From NCBI GenBank assembly GCA_041649635.1, contig JBAZMV010000005.1:124001-188000 (forward strand): a stretch of 64,000 bases of DNA, in the 5' to 3' direction. Made by a program: the position numbers and the translations under genes. This document shows, piece after piece, positions 34,453-42,341 of this stretch (position 1 is the first letter of the stretch; each line of letters starts with the position of its first letter). This DNA comes from Dehalococcoidia bacterium. GTDB lineage: Bacteria > Chloroflexota > Dehalococcoidia > E44-bin15. The notes below the pieces were generated by a model. The model ran no database searches, was not told the origin of the DNA, and saw only the letters and a program-made list of their open reading frames with translations.

Positions 34453-34635
34453 TTATTGCGAGGGGATGATCCCTAGAGTTTTAGTATGGAATGTCGACGT
34501 GGCAATCTTGATAGTTAGTTTCATATAGTTTTGATAGAGATTGCTTCGTCGTCCTTCCATGATATATAGGTATATGGAAGGACTTGCAATGACGCATGGT
34601 ATATGAACTGGGGGCGAGACGATCCTCGCCCCTAC
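34453..34635. repeat. TTGCC/GCAATGAC palindromes and a GTAG element
   Basis: A degenerate ATTGCGAG..GTGGCAATC pair at 34453-34508, a GATTGCTTCGTCGTCCTTCCAT/ATGGAAGGAC..GCAATGAC element at about 34541-34593, and a 28-nt minus-strand GTAG element at 34608-34635. No gene is seen in 34439-34743. Confidence 0.75.
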
Positions 34636-34699
34636 GATGTTGTCACGGATGACGGTGGAGAACCTCTGCGGATTTTTCTTCTACTAATGAAAAGGACTG

Positions 34700-34708
34700 T
34701 GTTATAAT
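34700..34708 (+). promoter_or_regulatory. extended -10 promoter of tyrA-aroA operon
   Basis: TGT-TATAAT at 34700-34708 with a poor -35. Start near 34715, about 29 nt before tyrA. Confidence 0.6.
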
Positions 34709-34743
34709 GTGCTAATTCTAAAAAGGATGAGAGGTGCGGTCGA

Positions 34744-35589
34744 ATGCGGGTGGCTATTATAGGGCTGGGGCTCATCGGCGGATCGCTGGGGCTGGCACTG
34801 AAGGCGGCTGGAGCCGAGGTGTCTGGGTATGCGAGGCGTTCTGAAACTGCCTCTGCTGCGTTAGCTCGTGGGGTTGTCGACAAGTGCGGTTCCGATATGC
34901 CGTCGACGATCAAGGGCGCGGATATCATAGTTATCGCGACTCCCGTCCTTGCCGTGAAAGACGTATTGGTGGAAATAGCTGAGCATTTTACAAAAGGAGT
35001 CATCGTCACCGATGTCGCCAGCACCAAAGCCGACGTCATGAAATGGGCAGAGGAATATCTTCCCGAAAAGGCCTATTTTATCGGCGGGCATCCCATGGCT
35101 GGGAGAGAGTTCGCCGGTATAGCCGCCGCCGATGCCGATTTGTTCCGTGGCTGCACGTATTGCCTGGTCCCCGGCGGCAACGTTAAGGCCGAATCGCGCA
35201 GGAAGATGGAAGACATGGTGAAGACCGTCGGCGCCAAACCCTTCTACATCGATGCGAAGGAGCATGACGCGTTTGTCGCGGGTATAAGCCACCTGCCGCA
35301 TTTGCTGTCGGTCGCGCTTGTGTCGACAACCGTCAATGATCCCAACTGGACGGCCATGTCCAGGCTGGCGTCGTCGGGTTACAGGGACACAACGCGTCTG
35401 GCGTCCGGCGATCCGAGGATGAGCCGCGACATATGTCTTACCAACAAAAAACATATCGTTGAAGCTTTAGACAGATACATCGACAGTCTTCAAGAGCTGC
35501 GTCGTCTGGTAAGCGGCGGAGACGAGAAAATAGAGGAATACTTCATCAAGGTCAGAGAAGCAAGAGAGGACTGGCTGCGCCAGAGATGA
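34744..35589 (+). CDS. tyrA: prephenate dehydrogenase
   Basis: 281 residues. NAD-binding start MRVAIIGLGLIGGSLGLAL, then DVASTK, GGHPMAGRE with the catalytic His region, and GISHLPHLLSVAL. It oxidises prephenate to 4-hydroxyphenylpyruvate in tyrosine synthesis. No ACT or chorismate mutase domain. aroA follows 6 nt after the stop, making an aromatic amino acid unit. Confidence 0.94.
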   Translation: MRVAIIGLGLIGGSLGLALKAAGAEVSGYARRSETASAALARGVVDKCGSDMPSTIKGADIIVIATPVLAVKDVLVEIAEHFTKGVIVTDVASTKADVMKWAEEYLPEKAYFIGGHPMAGREFAGIAAADADLFRGCTYCLVPGGNVKAESRRKMEDMVKTVGAKPFYIDAKEHDAFVAGISHLPHLLSVALVSTTVNDPNWTAMSRLASSGYRDTTRLASGDPRMSRDICLTNKKHIVEALDRYIDSLQELRRLVSGGDEKIEEYFIKVREAREDWLRQR

Positions 35590-35595
35590 TGTCTA

Positions 35596-36879
35596 TTGGA
35601 TAAGTGTTTGACCAATCGCAAATCCCTGCGCGGGGACATCACTACACCCGGAGATAAGTCGATATCTCACCGCGCCCTTATTTTGAACAGTATCGCCAAA
35701 GGAAAGGCGCGCATAGAGAACCTTTCATCAGGCGATGACGTTCGTTCCACTATGTCGTGTCTTCAGGCGCTGGGCGTAAAAATAACAGGCGAGGGCGATG
35801 TCTTCATGGTCGACGGCGTCGGCCCCGGCGGGTTCAGGTCTCCGGACGATGTGCTCAACGCCGGCAATAGCGGCACTACGATGCGTCTTATGGGGGGCCT
35901 GCTCGCGGCTCAGCCGTTCTTCTCGGTTATAACGGGCGACGCTTCGCTGCGCTCGCGCCCTATGGACCGTCTGATCAATCCCCTGCGTCACATGGGCGCG
36001 GATATATGGGGGCGGAAGAATGATTCACTGGCGCCGCTGGCGATAAAAGGCCGCGGGCTGAAGGGTATAACGTACAAAATGCCGGTGGCCAGCGCCCAGA
36101 TAAAGTCAGCGATACTGATTGCCGGACTCTTTGCCGAGGGCAAGACCACGATAACGGAGCCGTCGATTTCCAGAGACCACACTGAACGCATGATCGGCGC
36201 GCTGGGCGTGAGGATTACCCGAGACGATAAGACCATAGAGCTGACTCCTTCCGCTCCTCGCGCTCCCGTCGACGTGTCGGTGCCGGGTGATATCAGTTCG
36301 GCTGCTTTCTGGCTCGTCGCGGGCGCCATACATCCCGACGCGAAACTGCGGATTATAAATGTGGGCATCAATCCAACCAGGGCCGGCATAATCGACGTGC
36401 TGCTCGAAATGGGCGCTAAGCTGAAAGTGGATCGCGTATCAAAGGAGGGCGGTGAGCCCGTAGCAGAAGTTTCGATCGAGACGAGCCGGTTGATGGGAAT
36501 AAGGATCAGGGGCAATATGATCCCGCGCATAATCGATGAGATACCCCTCATAGCGCTGGCCGGCGCATGCGCAAACGGCAATACGGTTATCCGCGGCGCG
36601 CAGGAGCTGAGGGTGAAGGAATCGGACAGGATCCGCACGACCGTGTCCGAGCTGTCGAAGATAGGTGTTGATATTGAGGAACTATCCGACGGCATGGTTA
36701 TTCACGGGGGTGGTGGCATCAAGGGAGGGGAGTGCCAGAGTTACGGGGACCATCGTCTGGCGATGACGATGGGCATCGCTTCACTCGTGTCAAAGGGGGA
36801 AATAGTTATCCACGACGCGGATGCGGTAACGGTCTCTTATCCCGGTTTCTGGGAGGAGCTTGAACGCATTTCCACTTAG
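35596..36879 (+). CDS. aroA: EPSP synthase
   Basis: 427 residues, 3-phosphoshikimate 1-carboxyvinyltransferase, sixth step of the shikimate pathway. Family signatures: TTPGDKSISHRALIL (Lys and Arg in the PEP site), NAGNSGTTMRLM, SRPMDRLI, and the C-terminal LRVKESDRI and GDHRLAMTM. TTG 35596 is taken as start, just after tyrA; TTG 35608 is possible. Weak ribosome site, so coupling to tyrA is likely. Confidence 0.95.
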   Translation: MDKCLTNRKSLRGDITTPGDKSISHRALILNSIAKGKARIENLSSGDDVRSTMSCLQALGVKITGEGDVFMVDGVGPGGFRSPDDVLNAGNSGTTMRLMGGLLAAQPFFSVITGDASLRSRPMDRLINPLRHMGADIWGRKNDSLAPLAIKGRGLKGITYKMPVASAQIKSAILIAGLFAEGKTTITEPSISRDHTERMIGALGVRITRDDKTIELTPSAPRAPVDVSVPGDISSAAFWLVAGAIHPDAKLRIINVGINPTRAGIIDVLLEMGAKLKVDRVSKEGGEPVAEVSIETSRLMGIRIRGNMIPRIIDEIPLIALAGACANGNTVIRGAQELRVKESDRIRTTVSELSKIGVDIEELSDGMVIHGGGGIKGGECQSYGDHRLAMTMGIASLVSKGEIVIHDADAVTVSYPGFWEELERIST

Positions 36880-36914
36880 AACGTTGAGAAAGGTCAGGCG
36901 TTAGGGTAAAGATT

Positions 36915-37166
36915 ATGAAGGCGGAACTGGTGCATGTCGGCTTCGGTAACATCATCGCTGTCAACAAAGTCGTGGCGATCGCGCATCCGGCTTCGGCTCC
37001 GATGAAGCGGATGGTTCAGGAGGGCAAGGAGGATGGGCTGGTGGTGGACCTGACCAGCGGCAGGAGGACAAAGGCGGTAATAATAATGGACAGCGGCCAT
37101 ATAGTACTGGCGGCCATAGCCCCGGAGACCATCTCCGGCAGGGCTGCGGGAAGCAAAGTGGATTGA
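36915..37166 (+). CDS. RemA/DUF370 family regulator
   Basis: 83 residues, UPF0296/DUF370. LVHVGFGNIIAVNKVVAI and DLTSGRRTKAVIIMDSGHIVL are the family signatures. In Bacillus subtilis RemA is a DNA-binding activator of biofilm-matrix genes, and the gene sits next to gmk, as it does here. Its target in this organism is unknown. The stop overlaps the gmk start as TTGA. Confidence 0.9.
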   Translation: MKAELVHVGFGNIIAVNKVVAIAHPASAPMKRMVQEGKEDGLVVDLTSGRRTKAVIIMDSGHIVLAAIAPETISGRAAGSKVD

Positions 37167-37777
37167 CACTGAAGGAAAAAGTAACCGGCGACAATAAGCA
37201 TGTGCTGTTCGTGCTGTCCGGCCCGTCCGGTGTGGGCAAGGACGTTGTGCTGATGCGCATAAGGAAGCTGGCGCGATCCATGCGATTCGTTGTGACGACC
37301 ACCACCAGGGCTAAGCGCGAGATTGAATCGAACGGGGTGCATTACGATTTCGTGTCCCGTGATAAATTTGAGGATATGATCGAGAAAAAGAAACTGCTGG
37401 AGTGGGCCGAGGTCTACGGCAACTACTACGGGGTGCCGCGGGACAGGGTGGAGCGGGCGTTTAAAGAGGGGCATGACGTCATGGTCAAGGTAGACGTGCA
37501 GGGGGCGATGACGATAAAGAAGGTCATGCCGCATGCAGTGCTGATATTCCTGGCGCCGCCCTCGATGGAGGAGCTGGAGGATCGCCTGCGCAAAAGGAAC
37601 ACCGAGTCATCCGCAGATCTGAGCAGGCGCATAACTACGGCGCAGGAGGAGATGGCTCTGGCGGAGACGTTCAATTATATAGTGGTTAACAATGTTATCG
37701 AAGATGCAGTCGATGAGATAATGGACATCATCGCCGCGGAGAAGCGCCTGGCGAAGACGGGGAAGGTGAAGCTATGA
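37163..37777 (+). CDS. gmk: guanylate kinase
   Basis: 204 residues. P-loop LSGPSGVGKD, the GMP-binding TTTTRAKREIESNGVHYDFV and EWAEVYGNYYG, and the lid region RLRKRNTESSADL. It phosphorylates GMP to GDP. TTG 37163 overlaps the remA stop by 4 nt and is taken as start; GTG 37202 would leave almost no N-terminal strand. The stop overlaps the next gene as ATGA. Confidence 0.95.
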   Translation: MTLKEKVTGDNKHVLFVLSGPSGVGKDVVLMRIRKLARSMRFVVTTTTRAKREIESNGVHYDFVSRDKFEDMIEKKKLLEWAEVYGNYYGVPRDRVERAFKEGHDVMVKVDVQGAMTIKKVMPHAVLIFLAPPSMEELEDRLRKRNTESSADLSRRITTAQEEMALAETFNYIVVNNVIEDAVDEIMDIIAAEKRLAKTGKVKL

Positions 37778-37968
37778 GCGGCACAATGATAGCATTGATA
37801 ATACCCCTGGTGCTGATCCAGTTGGGACTCATGATATTCGCTCTCGTCGACCTGGTCAAAAGGGATAAGGTCAAAGGCGGGAACAAGGTCGTCTGGGCTC
37901 TCGTCGTGATTTTGATAAATATCATCGGCCCCATCGTCTACCTCATTTTCGGCAGGGAGGACGAGTGA
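37774..37968 (+). CDS. small PLDc_N-type membrane protein
   Basis: 64 residues with two membrane helices (about 6-26 and 40-58) and a short cytosolic loop KRDKVKGGNK. The pattern ALVDLVKRD..W.LVVILINIIGPIVYLIFGR matches the PLDc_N domain, best known as YxlE in the B. subtilis yxlEFG cassette. It overlaps gmk by 4 nt and lies 6 nt before the ABC ATPase, so it is probably a regulator or partner of that transporter. Confidence 0.85.
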   Translation: MSGTMIALIIPLVLIQLGLMIFALVDLVKRDKVKGGNKVVWALVVILINIIGPIVYLIFGREDE

Positions 37969-37974
37969 TTCGCT

Positions 37975-38916
37975 GTGGAAGCGATCGCATGCCGTGGTTT
38001 AACCAAACAATACGGCAGCGTCATCGCCGTAGATAATCTCGACCTGTTCGTTGAACAGGGCTCGGTCTTCGGTTTCCTCGGCCCCAACGGCGCGGGCAAA
38101 ACAACCACGGTCAGGCTTCTCGTAGGGCTCAGTCAGCCCACAGTCGGTCAAGCTTCCATCATGGGCGAACGTGTCCGGATCAACTCCGTCCATTTGCGCA
38201 ACAGGATCGGCTACCTTCCCGAGGAGCCGTCGTTCTACAACTGGATGACCGGGCGCGATTTTCTTCTGTATGTCGGCGAGCTGTTCCGCCTGCCGTCTCA
38301 TGAAAACAGGAAACGGTGCGACGAGATGCTGGAGTTCGCCGGACTGAAGGATGCGGCGAAACGGAAGATCGGCGGCTACTCCAAGGGCATGCGCCAGCGA
38401 CTCGGCCTGGCTCAAGCGATGATGAATCGTCCCGGGGTGCTGTTCCTTGATGAGCCGTGCTCGGCCCTTGATCCCATCGGCCGCCGCGAGGTGCTGGACG
38501 CCATCATAAAATTGAAGTCGCATACAACCATCTTCATGTCGACGCATATCCTGTCCGATGTGGAGCGCACCTGCGATACGGTCGGCATCATCGATAAGGG
38601 TCGCCTCGTGATACAGGAGAGCACAAATAGATTAAGGGAGCGTTTCGCCAGTCCCGTCTTTGAGTTGGAAGTGGAAGGCGATGCGAGCCCGCTCGCCGCG
38701 CGCCTCAGGTCGCTGCCCTGGGTTACTGCGGTGGAGGAGGCCGGGCGCGACGCAGGAGCCATGCTTCGCATACGCACGGACGATGTGGCCGTGGCCAAGC
38801 GCGAGCTTCCCGGCATAGTATCGGACAGCGGCCTCGTTCTGATCCGCTACGAGCTGATATCGCCGAGCCTGGAAGATGTCTTTATACAGATGATCGGCGC
38901 TCGAGAGAAGGTATGA
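37975..38916 (+). CDS. ABC transporter ATP-binding protein
   Basis: 313 residues from GTG 37975. Walker A GPNGAGKTT, Q-loop YLPEEPSFYNWM, signature YSKGMRQRLGLAQAMM, Walker B VLFLDEPCSALDP and H-loop MSTHIL. The C-terminal extension (about 225-313) is typical of ABC-2 exporters of the CcmA/YxlF type. The permease gene overlaps by 4 nt (ATGA). The substrate is unknown. Confidence 0.93.
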   Translation: MEAIACRGLTKQYGSVIAVDNLDLFVEQGSVFGFLGPNGAGKTTTVRLLVGLSQPTVGQASIMGERVRINSVHLRNRIGYLPEEPSFYNWMTGRDFLLYVGELFRLPSHENRKRCDEMLEFAGLKDAAKRKIGGYSKGMRQRLGLAQAMMNRPGVLFLDEPCSALDPIGRREVLDAIIKLKSHTTIFMSTHILSDVERTCDTVGIIDKGRLVIQESTNRLRERFASPVFELEVEGDASPLAARLRSLPWVTAVEEAGRDAGAMLRIRTDDVAVAKRELPGIVSDSGLVLIRYELISPSLEDVFIQMIGAREKV

Positions 38917-39665
38917 AGGGTTTCTTAGTACTGTTCAAAAAAGAACTGCGGGAGCAGGCAAAGACCCACAGGCTGCTTATAGTCCTGGCGGTTTTCCTGG
39001 TGCTGGGTATGGGCACGCCGCTCATGCTGTACTACCTGCCTTCGATAGTAAATACATCCGAGGGCACACAACTGCCCATACCGGATTTCACCGCCGCCGA
39101 TGTTTCCATGGAGTTCCTGGGCAGCATCGCCCAGATAGGAATGGTGGTTGTCATCCTCGTCGCCATGGGTGCCGTGTCGCGGGAGCGGGAGCGCGGCACC
39201 GCTCTGCTCACCCTGTCGAAACCTGTAGGCCGTGGCACGTTCGTCGTCGCCAAGCTGGCAGCGCTGGCTGTAACTTTCGAGATCAGCCTGATAGTAAGCG
39301 CACTGTTCTGCTACATTTACGTCGGCGTCCTGTTCGATGGCGTCGGGGGTGCGGCATTCGCCGCCGCGACCGCGCTGGCCGGGCTGTTCCTTCTGCTCTG
39401 CATCTCGATAACTTTGCTGTGCAGCAGCATCTTTAAAAGCGCATTTGCCGCCGGCGGGGCGGCTCTGGTTGTAATCGTTGTTCTATGGGCGCTGTCTGCG
39501 ATTCCGAACATCGGATCATACGCGCCGATGGGGGTACTGGATTGGGGCAACGGTCTCATCCTGGGGAAGGGCACGGGTGCGTGGGGCTCGCTGTGCATCA
39601 GCGCGGGGCTGGCGGTTGCTTTCATCGTCGGGGCGTGGCAGGCGCTGATGAGGAAAGAGATATAG
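38913..39665 (+). CDS. ABC-2 type permease
   Basis: 250 residues with six predicted helices. The segment SRERERGTALLTLSKPVGRGTFVVAKL is the usual ABC-2 coupling region between helices 2 and 3. Partner of the ATPase just upstream; resembles the NosY/YxlG permeases. Last gene of the tyrA-aroA-remA-gmk run. Confidence 0.9.
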   Translation: MKGFLVLFKKELREQAKTHRLLIVLAVFLVLGMGTPLMLYYLPSIVNTSEGTQLPIPDFTAADVSMEFLGSIAQIGMVVVILVAMGAVSRERERGTALLTLSKPVGRGTFVVAKLAALAVTFEISLIVSALFCYIYVGVLFDGVGGAAFAAATALAGLFLLLCISITLLCSSIFKSAFAAGGAALVVIVVLWALSAIPNIGSYAPMGVLDWGNGLILGKGTGAWGSLCISAGLAVAFIVGAWQALMRKEI

Positions 39666-39768
39666 GATTATCAACCCCCTGTAATCCCCCAATCTTGGGG
39701 GAATTTTTTAAAAAATAGGGGACACCCCTAATACCCCGTCAGGAGACAGGGTCTCCTGTACCTCTGTT
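39664..39768. repeat. mosaic repeat, inverted copy
   Basis: Reads ATCAACCCCCTGTAATCCCC, then the CCCCCAAtcTTGGGGG stem, AGGGGACACCCCT and CCCCGTCAGGAGA. It is the reverse complement of the element at about 5119, 7462 and 51741, and lies between convergent genes. Confidence 0.85.
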
Positions 39769-39769
39769 T

Positions 39770-40600
39770 TTACAGCGAGTTATACGTCTCTTGCATGATG
39801 AGCGCGTCGGCTTCAAGGCTGGGGCTTTCGCAGATGACCAGCCCTTTGATATCGAATTCTTTCCATGTCCTGAAAAGTTCCAGGTAGTTCATATCGGAAT
39901 CTTTGAGGTCGAGGTGGCCAAGCTCGCCTTTGCTGGAGTATTTTATGCCTGACAGATGGATGTGCATATCGTTCAGGGCGTCGCGTCCCAGCCTATCTTC
40001 GACCTGTCCCAGTATCGACTTAAATTTCGCATAAGTATTCGCCTTGCCGTGCCGCGCGTGCAGATGTGCGAAGTCGATACACGGTGCCACGCCGTCGATT
40101 TCTGCGCTCAGGCGCAGCACCTCGTCCAGGTTGCCGAACTGGCTTGCTTTACCTGTGGTCTCTGTCCTGAGCGTAACTTCGAGATTTTCTGATTTCATCG
40201 CGCTTACGATGTCTTCAAGTTCTTTTTTTACCCGGGCGTATACTTCATCGGGGGGGTCTTTGAGGTAGAAGGCGGGGTGAAAGATAATGCTCTGCGCTCC
40301 TATAATCGATGCGATTCGGACCGTCTGCATCAGCCGCTTCCTGCTGGCGATGAGCTTCTCCTCTTCGTGCGCGTTCAGGTTTATATAGTACGGGCCGTGC
40401 GCGCTGAGCTTTACGTTGAGTCTCTTAGCCGTCTCGCCTACCTTGCGGGCCATGGCCTGGCTCATGTTGACGCCGTAGACGAATTCGACCTCCATGCAGC
40501 CGAGTCCCAGTTCGGCGATGCGCTCGATGCCGTCCGCCGTGCTTTCCGATCTGGAGGTGTGCGGCGTGCCGCCTGTGCCGAAGAGAAGTTTGTCATTCAT
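39770..40600 (-). CDS. endonuclease IV-like TIM-barrel protein
   Basis: 276 residues, AP-endonuclease-2 fold. Metal-binding positions of endonuclease IV are recognisable: SAHGPYYIN, IIFHPAFY, LRTETTG, CIDFAHLHAR, MHIHLSG, HLDLKD and VICESP. It may cut DNA at abasic sites, cytosolic. The sequence is shorter at the start than E. coli Nfo, so a sugar-isomerase-like role cannot be excluded. Start ATG 40600. Confidence 0.85.
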   Translation of the reverse strand: MNDKLLFGTGGTPHTSRSESTADGIERIAELGLGCMEVEFVYGVNMSQAMARKVGETAKRLNVKLSAHGPYYINLNAHEEEKLIASRKRLMQTVRIASIIGAQSIIFHPAFYLKDPPDEVYARVKKELEDIVSAMKSENLEVTLRTETTGKASQFGNLDEVLRLSAEIDGVAPCIDFAHLHARHGKANTYAKFKSILGQVEDRLGRDALNDMHIHLSGIKYSSKGELGHLDLKDSDMNYLELFRTWKEFDIKGLVICESPSLEADALIMQETYNSL

Positions 40601-40698
40601 CGAATCGTCGTCAACCCACTGTAAAACTCAGATTTGGGGGAATTAAAAGGGATAGGAGATACATGTAAAATCAGGTAGAGGCTTCTTGATCGGGCCGT

Positions 40699-41439
40699 TT
40701 ACTCATCGTCCTCGTCCGGCTCTTCACTTTCAGTCGGGGCCGACGGCGCGATTGAAGGCAGAATGGCGCTGGCTCTGGGGCCGCGTTTTCTCCTTGCTGC
40801 GGGCAGAGCGTCGACGGCCTGGCGCAATGCCGCGAGTTCTTTCTTAGCGTCGCCTTTCACGGGGACGACGATCCCGATCATGCCTATCTCCCATAGCTCT
40901 CTAAGTTCCGCCGGCGATATTTCCAATGGTACGCGCACCAGAAGGTATTTGCCGATAAGATTCGCTATGTGCTGGCATGTGAGCAATCGTTTCATGGATA
41001 CGGCGGTATCGCCCGAGATGAGGACCATGTCAACGGGCAGTTGGCTTGCCGCTCTTATCTGGCCGTCGGGCAGGGCGGGATCGATCTCGATAATGCGGCA
41101 GAGCTTTTCTTCCTGAAGCAGAGCGACCGGCGATTTTTCAGTATCGATCAATATAAAATCGCATCCGCTGTCTTTTACATCTGACGGATCGCTTACTGGG
41201 GCTCCCCAGGGAAGACTGCTTTTAGCCGCGAGATTTTTCCTGTCGAGGCTGTTCAATACGATCGCATCGGCATAGTCCGCGGCGATAGCCGCCGCCTTGT
41301 CGTTATCGCCCACATCGGCGATGATGAGCATACTGGCAAGCTTTGATTTAGCGGCAATGGCTGCGAAGCCCATGGGCTTGGAGTTGCCTCTCGATATCTG
41401 CTCCAGTTTTTCCAAAAGCCTGCTCAATTGTCCCTCCAA
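40699..41439 (-). CDS. conserved hypothetical protein
   Basis: 246 residues, not recognised. No signal peptide. Alternating hydrophobic strands and helices (ASMLIIADVGDN, DAIVLNSLD, DFILIDTEK, VDMVLISGD, IGIVVPVKGDAKKELAALR) suggest an alpha/beta or TIM-barrel-like fold, and the C-terminal 35 residues are basic then strongly acidic (ESEEPDEDDE). It lies 4 nt downstream of tRNA-Thr on the same strand and may be read from the tRNA promoter. Confidence 0.75.
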   Translation of the reverse strand: MEGQLSRLLEKLEQISRGNSKPMGFAAIAAKSKLASMLIIADVGDNDKAAAIAADYADAIVLNSLDRKNLAAKSSLPWGAPVSDPSDVKDSGCDFILIDTEKSPVALLQEEKLCRIIEIDPALPDGQIRAASQLPVDMVLISGDTAVSMKRLLTCQHIANLIGKYLLVRVPLEISPAELRELWEIGMIGIVVPVKGDAKKELAALRQAVDALPAARRKRGPRASAILPSIAPSAPTESEEPDEDDE

Positions 41440-41443
41440 AATT

Positions 41444-41518
41444 TGGAGCCAGCGGTCGGAATTGAACCGACGACCGGTGGTTTACGAAACCACTGCTCTA
41501 CCCCTGAGCTACGCTGGC
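41444..41518 (-). tRNA. tRNA-Thr (anticodon CGT)
   Basis: 75 nt including an encoded CCA. Acceptor GCCAGCG/CGCTGGC, D arm GCTC/GAGC, anticodon arm GTGGT-TTCGTAA-ACCAC with anticodon CGT for ACG codons, T arm GTCGG-TTCAATT-CCGAC. All four stems pair fully. Confidence 0.97.
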
Positions 41519-41529
41519 GTTTCGTATAG

Positions 41530-41557
41530 AGTATATCATAGTATTTCTTGGCTTCAA
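41530..41557 (-). promoter_or_regulatory. promoter of tRNA-Thr
   Basis: -35 TTGAAG (41557-41552), 16-nt spacer, extended -10 TGA-TATACT (-10 at 41535-41530). Start near 41523, 5 nt before the mature tRNA. Confidence 0.65.
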
Positions 41558-41582
41558 ATAACCGATGACGTATATATGTTCG

Positions 41583-42077
41583 CTACCACACCAGGACGTA
41601 TCTGATAATATTATCGTCATGGTCTGACGCCTGGTACCCGTTTTGCTCCGAGTAGCTGCTGCCTATAGTAAGCTGCACCTCGTCGTCGTACTGAGGCTCG
41701 ATAAAGATAATTCCTTTATCGACGGTCTGGAAAGCGTTGATGGCGTGTCCCGATCCGTCAGGATATGCGATGTACACGTAAGCGGCGTTATATCCCAGTT
41801 GAACCGCATTGTTGTTGAGGCTTGCGGCAAAGTCGCTGCATGAGTAGATACCTTCGACATACTCGTTTTTATCCGTATTGTCTTCTTCGATGAATCGTTG
41901 CAGTTCAGAGTATGTCGGGTCTCTCAGTTCGTATCCAGTGCCCGCTCCGTCGATCACGCCGGTGTTGTAGCCTTCATCGTATCCATATGAATCGCCGCGC
42001 ATGTAGCCTATATAGTAAGACGCGGCGCCGATTATAATGCCGATTACGGCGATACTTAGAAATATTACAGCTCGCAT
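41583..42077 (-). CDS. membrane-tethered protein with possible Cys-His hydrolase site
   Basis: 164 residues from ATG 42077, chosen for CAGGGAAT upstream; a TTG at 42101 is in frame. One N-terminal helix (about 3-24) would anchor it facing outward. The outer domain holds YSCSDFAASLNNNA (Cys80) and, 31 residues on, GSGHAINAFQTVDKG (His111, Asp120) and FIEPQYDDEV. Order and spacing resemble transglutaminase-like or cysteine-peptidase catalytic sites, but the family was not identified. Function is unknown. Confidence 0.7.
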   Translation of the reverse strand: MRAVIFLSIAVIGIIIGAASYYIGYMRGDSYGYDEGYNTGVIDGAGTGYELRDPTYSELQRFIEEDNTDKNEYVEGIYSCSDFAASLNNNAVQLGYNAAYVYIAYPDGSGHAINAFQTVDKGIIFIEPQYDDEVQLTIGSSYSEQNGYQASDHDDNIIRYVLVW

Positions 42078-42198
42078 ATTCCCTGCCCTCGAATTATTCA
42101 ATTCATCGATTCTGTTAGTTTAAAGTATGGGGCGGCGATGTCAAGTGTAGGGGGTATTGTCCGAACCGCCTGTTAATTCCTCGTACGTTGGTTATCAG

Positions 42199-42254
42199 GT
42201 AGGGGCAGGGCTTGCCCTGCCCGATAAAAAGGGCGCAGCAAGCGGCGCCCCTAC
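42199..42254. repeat. compound GTAG palindrome
   Basis: Outer GTAGGGGC..GCCCCTAC arms enclose a perfect GGCAGGGC/GCCCTGCC stem and a GGGCGC..GGCGCCC region. It lies between the hydrolase-like gene and pyrD. Confidence 0.8.
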
Positions 42255-42285
42255 GGGGTATTGCTACCGGTTCGATTGCGGACAG

Positions 42286-42314
42286 TTGAACGGCAGATAT
42301 AGAAGGGGTATCAT
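42286..42314 (+). promoter_or_regulatory. promoter of pyrD
   Basis: -35 TTGAAC (42286-42291), 17-nt spacer and -10 TATCAT (42309-42314). Start near 42321. Confidence 0.6.
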
Positions 42315-42341
42315 AGTGTAAGTATTTCGGAGGGATGTTCC

